Of a stretch of 64,000 nt of DNA, positions 18,832-28,030 are shown in pieces; the first letter of the stretch is position 1; each line of letters begins with the position of its first letter. The stretch spans positions 33,536,022 through 33,600,021 of the forward strand of contig CM022665.1 in assembly GCA_012295275.1 (NCBI GenBank), given 5' to 3'. A model generated the notes under the pieces. It was given only the letters and a program-made list of their open reading frames with translations. It was not told the origin of the DNA and ran no database searches. Source of the DNA: Chrysomallon squamiferum. Its lineage: Eukaryota; Mollusca; Gastropoda; Neomphalida; Peltospiridae. The position numbers were made by a program, and so were the translations under genes.

Positions 18832-19752
18832 ATGGACAACACGGTGCCTTACGGCACCTGGGGTGACTGCACCTTCACTGCAGAACCCCTAAAACAGGTA
18901 AGAAACAAAAAGAAAAAAAAGAAGCAGAAACCATACACAGAACCATCAAAACGAACACCAACCAAAAAAGACTTACTGACAGTAGCAACCAAAACAAATC
19001 CGACAATACAAAAACAAAAACAAAAACACCAACATCGCCCTGACATCCCCACAAAACAAACCCCCCAACTCCCCGCAAAATTATTGAACAACACAGAGGA
19101 GTTTTCACACCTGACCCTCACACCTGGAAGAACCTGGCCTAGAGAGTTCTTCTACTCAAGCGTTGCACCAACTGGACGGGTAAACTCCATACCACAACAA
19201 CAAAACAACACCCCACAAAAAGACACCCAATATACAACACCAAAAAGGGTACGCGCGACCCCCGCTCCAGCAACACCAACTAATATAGCAACAGACCACT
19301 CCCTACGAAGACTGGTGAAAATGAAAACACTCAGAGAAACATCCGCACAAATTACACAAACAATAAATAAAGAAAATCCTCACGTGATGGTTCAGAACCT
19401 GACGATCTGGAACAATGGCTACTGGGAGGTGCTTCTGTCTGCCACAACAGAACTAGACCACGTCCTTTTTGATAACAAACCACGCAAATTACTGACTTTT
19501 GAATCAAAACCAGTAAAATGCGCTTAATGCCAACGATGGGGAAACAACGTTCACAAATGTAGATCAATGAGGGGATACCCAACGTGTTTCAGGTGTGGAG
19601 GCCGACACCCTAAGAAAACGGCAGACAACCCGTGCCGTCAATCCATCCATTGCTGTAACTGCAACGGCCGACACCACACACACAGACACCTATGTCCGGC
19701 TTACAAAAACGCAATTAAACACTTGGAGGCCAAAGACACACCGACAGCTTGA
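18832..19752 (+). pseudogene. LINE ORF1 (gag-like, zinc knuckles), one nonsense codon
   Basis: Open from the ATG at 18832 (MDNTVPYGTWGD...) to a TAA at 19525-19527, then in the same frame to a TGA-type stop at 19750-19752. The N-terminal 150 residues are Lys/Gln/Thr/Pro-rich and likely disordered. A folded stretch follows (about residues 155-230). The C-terminus has CCHC-like knuckles. The first, C-A-stop-CQRWGNNVHKC, contains the nonsense codon. Next are CFRCGGRHPKKTADNPC and CCNCNGRHHTHRHLC. The protein would bind the element RNA. Except for that codon the frame is intact over 306 codons, which suggests a rather young copy. Confidence 0.85.
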
Positions 19753-20190
19753 GCCTCTCAGTTTTCAGCCACACACTGATACATACAAGCCCCTAGGACA
19801 AACACAAAACAAAAGCAACTAGGCGGACTGAACTACAAAGCCAGCCCAGTGATAGCCCTCCAGCTACTCAGGGTTGTCACTGGCCTGTTGCTAGACGGAT
19901 CCATGCGGACCCCCAACTCCAATAACAGGTCGGATGCCGCCACTGAGATTTGGCAGCATGTCAGACCCTCCAAAAACATCTGGGACTACCAATGGAGCTT
20001 GATAAGGTGCTCCCAAACTCCATGACCTACTAAAAAAACAACAACATCAACACCAATAACTCTAACCAAGTGAAATAAATGCAACCAAATACACGCAATA
20101 AAACTAATCCCCAACAATACCAAACTCCTTCACACTATACATGGAAGACAAACAAAACAAATACAAAAACAACAAACATAAACCATCTAA

Positions 20191-22213
20191 AGGCCTAAAC
20201 ATCCTTCAGTGGAATGCTAAAGGTCTTAAATAAATAGGTCATGGGGACGAACTCAGAAGCTACATACTCAACTCTAATCATCATATTGACATAATCTGCA
20301 TACAAGAAACCTGGATCACCAACACACAAACACGGAACAAACAATTCTTCCAAATCTTTAACATACCATGATTTTTTGGCTTCTTTCACAACACTAACTG
20401 CACCAGGAGAGGAGGAGTAGCAACTTATGTCAGAAATGAACTATCCTACTCACGAATCGCATTAACCAGTCACCATCCCAACATAGAGACACTTGGGATA
20501 ACAATCCATGGCCAGGCTGAAGACATTAACGTTTTCAGCTACTACACCCACCCAGGCAAAAAACATTACAACATAACACTAGAACAATACACTAAAAGAA
20601 TTCCCTCTAAATACATCGATATTTCCATTATACTGGGGGATTTCAACAGCAGAAACCACCTGTGGGGATCCTCTAGTACATGTAAACAAGGAGCCATCAT
20701 CGAAAACTTTACGGACCTTAACAAACACATATGTCTAACGACAACCTACCTATCAGACATATACAACACCTGGTTATGCCTTCATATCACACCAGTGTCT
20801 GAAAAATAGCCTCTAAATGTGAATGGACAGTCCTTAACAATCTCAACAGCGATCACCTGCCAATACTAATCTACAACACTGAAAATAACTGGAAAGTTGT
20901 ACCAATAAACAAACACAAATGGAACTTCACGAAAGCCAACTAGACTGAATTTAAAAAGCAATGTCTGGAAACAGATCCAAAACTCATTCGAAATATTAAT
21001 ATTAATTAACATTGCCAATAAAACTCTCCTAATCTCTAATTGTAAATACCAAAATAATTCAGTACATTGGTGGAGTGAAGAACTAACCCTCTTTGCCATC
21101 GCAAAGCATACCCAAAAAAAAAATAATAATAATAATTCAGCCACTTCGCAAACTTCAAAATGGGTAAAAACAAAGTCTCACAAGCTGTGCTAAATGCAAA
21201 AAAAAAAAAAAGAATCCTGGAAAATGTTCTGCACCTCTATCAACAAAAACACATCAAGTAAGGAAATCTGGGCCAAAATTAAATGTATACAAAGGAAACC
21301 AATTAGCAAGAACACACTACTAGTCCGTAGTCTGGTTAGGTGGTCGCTTGTGGAGTGATTCTTTCTGAAGCCACTTTGAAAGGTCGAAGCAATCATAGTG
21401 TTAAGACTCCAGTATGGGTCCTAGTTGTTCAGCGGTGTGTCTGAATACCAGCTTAACCGACTAGATACTATCTATATTAAAGCACTGAGAACTGTCTCCC
21501 CAGACTGACAGTCTCTTTCTATAACTAACATTCAGACGCAGCAAAGAGTTTCTGAAAGACCGGTTAAAAATTAAAAAACTAATCCCCACCCACCCTATAA
21601 ATGCAATAACCCCCCTCATACTGATTGAGCTCTGCACAAACTCAAATTTAGCAGCTCCCAGTACATTAGAGAGATCATCGTCATCACAAACTGTATCAAT
21701 TACAGAGGGCACAAAGACACCTTCGAGTGGGTACCCACTCACGTCGGTGTTACTAGAAACGAGCTGGCAGACAAAAACGCAAAACAATCTCTAGAAGACG
21801 ACACAATTAACTTTAACTGTAAATATCACTTTATCGAAATTATGACCATAGCGCACAATAATCTGATAGAATCGTGGCAACAAGACTGGAACAACAGAAC
21901 TAGACTATGGCATTACATAATTAAACCAAAAGTAAACCCTCCCAGCCCACTCTCAGATAACAACAAAACAACTCAAACTTTAACCCGTCTCAGAGTGGGA
22001 GTAACCTTCGGACTAAACGACAGTAGACATAGACTCAAAAACAGTGTAAGTGACAAATGTCATAAACTAGACAACGTCAGACACTACCTTTTCTACTGCA
22101 CGAAATACGACAAGGACAGACGCAACCTAAGCACAGCTCTAGAAAAAATCAAACTCAAATTTACTCCAGTCAACATTTTCAACCCTTGGGTTGATAAAAA
22201 ACCAAGTGGATAA
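20191..22213 (+). pseudogene. LINE ORF2: AP endonuclease + RNase H, RT core deleted
   Basis: The endonuclease part (20191-20905) shows LNILQWNAKGLK, IDIICIQETWI, RRGGVATYVRNEL, IILGDFNSRNHLWGS and, after a frame change, NSDHLPILIY. It is interrupted by in-frame stops. A piece with VHWWSEEL (about 21060) precedes the RT domain. Near 21310 the sequence jumps to a region downstream of RT (RLDTIYIKALRT near 21460), so the fingers/palm with the catalytic Asp pair are missing. RNase H is recognisable from FEWVPTHVGVTRNELADKNA (about 21723-21780). The C-terminal LRVGVTFGLNDSRH and HYLFYCTKYDKDRR cluster ends at the stop 22211-22213. No working reverse transcriptase can be made. Confidence 0.85.
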
Positions 22214-22601
22214 TCTCATAATACGGTATGTATAAGCGATACTGCCGTCTCCCCTTCCACCAGCCACTCCCCCATACCGCCGTCCTTTCTGCTCGTCACC
22301 CTTACCAGATGTAATCCCGCTTCTCTCTAAGAAAATATATTGACAAGACCTCTCTAAACTCTACTTCAACGATAAACACATTCATAAGCTGAACCAACTG
22401 GTAGTTTCCCTTTCGACGGATCCGCGGCCCAGCAACTCCAAATACTTACTTATAAAAACGCGACGCTAACAAAAACAAAAACATGCCCGACACGATAACC
22501 CACCTATGAATCCTTCCTCCAGAACAAAAATAAAATGAAATGAAATAAAATAAAATGTAAGGTAAAATAAAAATAAAGAAAGAGAGAAAAAGAGAAAATC
22601 C

Positions 22602-22639
<38 letters not shown>

Positions 22640-23016
22640 TTTTAGTAAAAAACCTCAATCACCTACTAGGAAACAAATAATATAATAACTTTAATCAAAA
22701 TAGCGCTATTCCCTTTTATAAATACAACACACACACACCCTTTTTTTTTCATTATTATTTTATCCCTTTTGGATCTTGTTAACAAAGAAACATTTAATGC
22801 TTATTGCAAATTGCCCACTTCAAACACTTCACCCCTTCCCCTACCCCTCTCCTGTCCCGGAACCCGTCCCTGGCGATGCCAGAGATCGGATCCGTGATAG
22901 GCATGCCTAAACCTTGAAGCAGGAGTCGATAAAGGCTATAACTCCAGCTAAAGGCATTAAAATAATTTGTCTGATATCCAAGATATACACTTTACATAAC
23001 CAATTTATTTACATGA
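21838..23016. repeat. Right arm of the 1.18-kb inverted repeat
   Basis: Reverse complement of 13995-15174. It ends at 23016, where the two arms diverge (TATGTTTTTC... here against AAACTCTTTA... in the left copy read on the minus strand). The arm extends past the LINE 3' end into about 100 bases of Tigger-type sequence. Confidence 0.95.
22917..23016 (+). mobile_element. Tigger-type fragment fused to the LINE 3' end
   Basis: Contains GAAGCAGGAGTCGATAAAGG and ACTCCAGCTAAAGGCATT, closely matching 43550-43585 in the Tigger-type element at 43307-43858 and, inverted, 13995-14092. The junction with the LINE is at the same base as in the inverted copy, so the two were not separate insertions. Confidence 0.8.
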
Positions 23017-23092
23017 TTATGTTTTTCTTTCTTTCCTTCATATGATATTAAAAATTTAATAATTAAAAAAAAAAAAAAAAAACCCTGAACCA

Positions 23093-23276
23093 ACCCCTAT
23101 TAAGAAATAAATAATATAATAAACTTTATTAAAATAGCGCTCTTCCCATCTATAAATACAACAAACCTTTTTTTTATTTTTTATTTTTTTATTTTTATTT
23201 ATATTTTAATATTTAACCCTTTTGGATCTTCTTAACTAAAAAGCATTTAATGCTTACTGCAAACTGCCCACTTCAA
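23093..23276 (+). mobile_element. Second, diverged LINE 3' UTR fragment
   Basis: Aligns to 22655-22826 of the LINE 3' UTR (shared AATAATATAATAA, AAAATAGCGCT, CCCTTTTGGATCTT, GCATTTAATGCTTA) with clear divergence. It follows an 18-base A run (23063-23082) and ends where repeat B copy 2 starts. It probably represents an older copy or the 3' end of an earlier insertion. Confidence 0.75.
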
Positions 23277-23457
23277 ATAATTATTTTTGTAATATAAATA
23301 TTGTGTTTTGTTTTGGTGTTCATAGTGGATACTTGATATTATATATAGTTTATATCTGTAGTATATGCAAATATATGTATCTATTATAATCAATCGTCAC
23401 AGTTTCTTAATTGCACAGTCAGGGGGTCCTAGACAAGAATCGAGCCATATTTTAATA
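23277..23457 (+). repeat. Direct repeat B, copy 2
   Basis: Near-identical to 16478-16672 apart from the short deletion. Together with repeat A copy 2 it brackets the LINE complex. Confidence 0.9.
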
Positions 23458-23783
23458 GGGTCGTTAGCACTTGAAAGCTAACACCTCTTATGCGCTGGGC
23501 CCCGTGACACTGATGCGGCCTAGCTTGTTTCTTGTTATCTTTCGCCAGATACCATAGCATAACTGTGTCTTCCCATTTGGTAGAATTCCCAGTTCGTATA
23601 ATTCCCATTTCGTAGAAAAAGCTGGTCTACCGCAATACCTGATTACCTCTGTATATAATGAACTTGGCCTGTGCATATATCTGGTTTCTTTCTAACATTC
23701 AGAGGCAGTGCCCCCATTGTTCCTAAAACGATTATCTAACATCAACCGAAAGCCCAATAAGCGTACACTGCTCATTTGTTACT
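23458..23783. other. Unassigned sequence with an inverted motif
   Basis: Contains a 45-base block (23571-23615) with two 'attcccattt/agtt' type units. A shortened reverse complement of the block occurs at 25338-25366. The pair brackets the microsatellite and the DNA element at 24567-25230 and could mark the ends of a larger decayed element. No coding similarity was found. Confidence 0.4.
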
Positions 23784-23958
23784 TTTTTATTATTATCATC
23801 ATCATCTTCCTCTTCCTCATTGTCATCATCATAATCATCATCATCAACATTATTATTATTATAATATTATTATTATTACTATTATTATTGTTGTTATTAT
23901 TATTATTTTTGTTATTATTATTATTCGTATTCTTCTTATTCTTCTTATTATTATTGTT
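23784..23958. repeat. Degenerate trinucleotide tract (ATT/ATC/CTT)
   Basis: About 175 bases made of ATT, ATC, GTT and CTT units. It produces long poly-Ile/Leu, His/Tyr and Asn frames that are not genes. Confidence 0.9.
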
Positions 23959-24566
23959 TTTTAAACTGGTCATTTCTAATTCATAAACATTTCCTTTCCA
24001 TTACAAAACAAGCAACCAATAATAAACAATTTTACATCAATTTCATCTATCTATTAAAAAACAAAACGAAAAAAGAATGAAAGAAAAGAAAAATGGCTTG
24101 CTTCTGTAAGAGAATACGACAAAAATATTATAAATAACTAATTCAGCAATATAATTTTTAACAAAACATATTTTACATACGAGTAATTTACTTATATTCA
24201 GTAAATAGAATATTTGAACGTTACATTTATCATTAACTTTTCGAATTCAACCATATTCAGCTGAAACATGTACAAGATATCTGTTACTGATCATATTTAC
24301 GTTATGCACACATACATATTCAGATTGTGCATATATTATACAATATATGTGACATAGTATATTAATAGTATGTACACTAAAGATATTATGACGTGCAAAT
24401 ACTTTGGCTATGACTGAAAAAGTTTATACGAAGGACCAAATCATTGGGAATACTTTTAGATAAATACCTTCTTTTTTAATTATTTACATTCACTATATTC
24501 GATACATAGATTATTTCGATATTTGTAATATTTGCATACTTTATGCGATAAGCGATATCCATACTA
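23959..24566. other. Intergenic, nothing recognised
   Basis: AT-rich, no transposon ends or coding similarity seen. Confidence 0.5.
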
Positions 24567-25230
24567 CAATAATACCTCAGATTAAAGATGTAATTGGTTC
24601 CAAATTTCCGATAGTGGAGTGAGGTATCGTTAAGAGGGAGACTAATTTATATAGAATTAAGGTTAAAAGCAGTGGTTACTTTCTTGCTGATGAGATCTGA
24701 CAAAAAAAAAAGGTGAAATAAGGAGAAATAAAACGGCAGTTTAGACATAAATGATTTAATAGATTGTAGATATTAAGTAAACACTATATCATTTACAAAT
24801 CAATTTATACAAATACATTATGAAATAATTATATGCCGCTCATTGTGGGTTTGGTTTCATTTAAGATAATGTATTTTGTTTCTAAAGTTATTGTCTTCCG
24901 TTTCTTTTTATCATCAGCATTCGCCGGTATCGTGTTATTCGTTTTGACATATTGGAAGGGTAAATTACAAACGAGTTTAAGTCTAAATCGAAGCAGAAGA
25001 CAAAAGAGAATCAGACTATCAGATGCACGTGTGACGTGTCAACTGATCAATACAGCTGACAGAAGCTCGTGAATGAACGAAAAATTAAAGAAAACGGACT
25101 TAAAAACATGCATTGTATACATTTGTATCATTTAATTCGAGCAATTAACTATTAAATTAAATTTCTATTTATATAATTTGTAAAGACGAAAGATTGTTAA
25201 AGCGTGGTATCGTTAAGCGAGATATTACTG
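24567..25230. mobile_element. TA-flanked non-autonomous DNA element (pogo/mariner-like ends)
   Basis: Starts CAATAATACCTCAGATTAAA after TA (24565-24566). Ends in TTAAGCGAGATATTACTG before TA (25231-25232), which is the reverse complement of CAGTAATATCTCGCTTAA. The terminal pattern CAGTrrTAcCTC is shared with the Tigger-type elements elsewhere in the window, but the interior is different and no transposase remains. Confidence 0.7.
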
Positions 25231-25949
25231 TATTTGTTCAATAATAATCGCTTTCCAAATAATCTGGAACAGTTCATTATAATGACTGAGGTAAAACCAA
25301 GCATGTCAATAAGACCACTGAACCACATTTAGCCTTTCTACGAAATGGGAATTCTACCAGATGGGACTATTATCATTATTATTTGTTATTGTTATTATTA
25401 TTAATAATTTGATTTTTATATTTATTTATTTATTTATTTATTTTATTTTATTTGAATGTTTATTTTTTTAGGGTTTTTCATGTTACGAAACACTATATGT
25501 TTTTAATTATACGTTTAATTGCCTTCCTCTCTGCTGTCTGTCCATTCAGTTGATTTGTAGAATGACGATAACCATAACTAAAAATTTGCCTCTTAGGTTG
25601 TCAGTTAGGTTGAAGTCATGATGATTTAAAATCATAACTCCTATTTTTCCACAATCATTTTTTATCTGCTAGCGACTGTTTAAATAAAAACCCTATGTCA
25701 TTAAAAAAATATAGAGACGAACTCGGTGCATTATTATCTGTAAACAAAACATTGTTACGTGGATGCTACATAAAGGTACTTCTTTTGTAACGATGTCGAC
25801 TTAACTTTACGATCCAAACTCGGTTTTACTCGATTAAGCATTTTCTATTTTCTACTATAAATTTGCTACAGATTCTTCTTGGGAAGCCATAAACAAACAA
25901 AATTAAATACTTTTCCTACTAATATTTACAACAACAACAACAACAAAGC
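25231..25949. other. Intergenic, nothing recognised
   Basis: AT-rich with an ATTT tract near 25420-25455 and an (ACA)n tract near 25928-25946. No gene seen. Confidence 0.5.
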
Positions 25950-26055
25950 AAAAAAAAAAAAAAAAAAAGTAAATAAATAAAATGGATGGAGAGATATGTA
26001 CTAAAAAAAAAAAAAAAAAAAGTAAATAAATAAAATGGATGGAGAGATATGTACT
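25950..26055. repeat. Perfect tandem duplication of a 53-bp unit
   Basis: The unit is an A run of about 19 bases followed by GTAAATAAATAAAATGGATG and GAGAGATATGTACT. It occurs twice back to back (25950-26002, 26003-26055) with no visible difference. Confidence 0.9.
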
Positions 26056-26350
26056 AGGAAACAAAAGATATTATTTTCTGTAAATATAATTAAAACTATT
26101 ATAAATTAAAGTAAAAGAAAGGGAACAAGTCTGTAAATATGATTTAGTTATTTTATTTTATTTTATTATGATTTTATGCATGGGTCAGTGTCTGTGATTT
26201 GTGTTTTGTATTAAATTATGGGGGCGAGGGGCTGGTTGATTGGGTGTTACACAAGTTACAGATAGTAATTCACATGGCAATAGAGTAGCCTCCCTTTACA
26301 AATCATGTGAGTGCTCAAAGCAAACTTTCCAAAAGAACATAAAAACAAAA

Positions 26351-27673
26351 ATGGCTTTATGTGGAGGTGCGTCACCTATGAAAGAAGCAACAGCAGAAAT
26401 TCATGATATATGTAAAAAGGTTATTTGCCTTTTTGTGAGGTGCTTTTAATGTCATGTGTTGGGACCTACAAATTACATTATTATATAGTTGTATTATTAT
26501 ATATTGATAATTGAGGCTCAGTATTATGATGCCGTATTCGGAAGTGTCTCGAAATTTGGAGATAATAACACCGAGAATGCAACCAAGTATAAAAGCCAAA
26601 TCCATTTGTATAGACTCATAGCGCAAAGGTAGTTTTATATAATATTTTAATGAGGTGGACAGTAATCGCACAGTTCAGGTCTTACCTTTGGTTTTTGGTT
26701 TTATTGCAAGATATAAAATTAAATAAATCCACTTTCGCTTGTCACACTTGTCAGTTATACTGTATTTTATTTATTTTAAATTTATAAACAACTGTTGTGA
26801 AAAAAAAAAAATAACTGCCACCTTGTAACTTGTGGTGACTAAATGCCTAGATAAAATATAATTGTCACAGAGATTCTCTAAATGTTTATTTTAAACTTAT
26901 TACAGAAATATTACATTTGAATTTAATTTTGAATGTAAAAAAAAATTAAATGTATTTGTATTATTGGTATTTTTTAGATTCGTGCTGAACTAGAAGAAAA
27001 AGTAGGGAAAAAATTTTCTGAGTTCAGAGCTACTCATTTTTCATCCCAAGTGGTTGCTGGTACAAATTATTTTATTAAGGTTTGTATTTATATTATATTT
27101 CAGTGTAATACCTTATTAATTACAATCTTTGAGTTGACATTTGTTTATATTGTATTTACATGAATTTAAATAGGTTTTTCTACATAAATGAAACTGAATA
27201 TGATTGTCATGTGACTCATAGTTATATGTTATTGTTAACTCTAGTAATTGTTTAAAATATGTGGTTTATTATTCTAAACTCCTAGTTACGTGTGTCAAAG
27301 GCCTAACTACCCCTCTGCAGGTGCAATTTTTCAAGTTGTATGTGGAGTGCAGATTTTAAGCTTGTTTAAATGAAATTTAAAAAAAACACAAAATATTTAA
27401 GGTTATTATTTGTTGATTAATTCAGTGTACATTAATAAACACCTGCTTAAAATTTTAACAGAATTTATTTCCAAACATTGTTATTATTATTTTCATTTTC
27501 ATAGACCAAAATTAAAATGTTTAATTTTACCGTATTTTTTTCACCAGGTTGCTGTTGGTGATGGGAAATTTTTACATGTGAAAATATTCAGACCACTTCC
27601 TGGTCAAGGACAGGCATCTGTCTCAGACTATCAGTTGGATAAGACTGCAGATGAACTAATTGGATTCTTCTGA
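26351..27673 (+). CDS. CSTB: Stefin (cystatin B-like cysteine protease inhibitor)
   Basis: Three coding exons 26351-26419, 26978-27079 and 27548-27673, all phase 0, giving 98 aa, the same length as human cystatin B. The protein starts MALCGGASPMKEATAE, with the N-terminal Gly pair that enters the protease cleft in stefins. Exon 2 ends with the first hairpin, QVVAG, and then TNYFIKV. The second binding loop is RPLPGQ, and the C-terminus is DYQLDKTADELIGFF. No signal peptide is present, as expected for cytosolic type-1 cystatins that inhibit papain-family cathepsins. The intron positions match the three-exon layout of vertebrate stefins. The first donor (GTTATT) is weak but the frame supports it. 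It lies just downstream of the transposon island and converges with GDAP2. Stefin A and B types cannot be distinguished in invertebrates. Confidence 0.95.
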
Positions 27674-28030
27674 TAAGCTGCTTTCTCAGATAATTTGGCA
27701 CAACTTAACAATAATTTGGGTATTACCATTTGTTTAAAAGAAATACTCAAACATATTGGAGCTTTTCTTTCACATAATGTTACTATAATATTATTGCACA
27801 GAAACATAAACCTTTATCGGTTCAGTTTTAGTAAATTTTAAGTATTAGCATGGCATATACAAGCATGGCAACAAAACATTATTTTAACTAAGACTAGTTT
27901 GAACAATAACATTTTAAGTGTAAAAAGAAAATTGCTTTGAGAAAACCTTATTTTAACATTCAATTTAAAAAAAGAAAAACACACACTTACACACCCACAC
28001 ATATATTGCAGAATAAATTGACTGTTGAAA
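27674..28030 (+). other. CSTB: Probable stefin 3' UTR
   Basis: Runs from the TGA stop to the first sense AATAAA at about 28012-28017. Confidence 0.4.

Larger units (their letters stand above)
18811..22916 (+). mobile_element. LINE (non-LTR retrotransposon) with RNase H, internally deleted
   Basis: Order along the plus strand: short 5' UTR, ORF1 with three CCHC-type zinc knuckles (18832-19752), a spacer, a decayed ORF2 with AP endonuclease, RT remnant, RNase H and C-terminal Cys/His cluster (20191-22213), then a 3' UTR containing an (ATT)n tract (22601-22637). CCHC knuckles in ORF1 plus RNase H in ORF2 point to the I/Nimb group of LINEs. The length (about 4.1 kb) is short for the group because the RT core is missing. 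Local base use is richer in C and A than the surroundings, consistent with a mobile origin. It cannot be autonomous. Confidence 0.88.

Noticed and set aside
18849-19121. Minus-strand Phe/Val/Cys-rich frames
   Set aside because: Shadows of the Lys/Gln-rich LINE ORF1 on the plus strand.
23708-23986. Long Ile/Leu-rich, His/Tyr-rich and Asn-rich frames
   Set aside because: All are produced by the degenerate ATT/ATC/CTT repeat; no real protein features.
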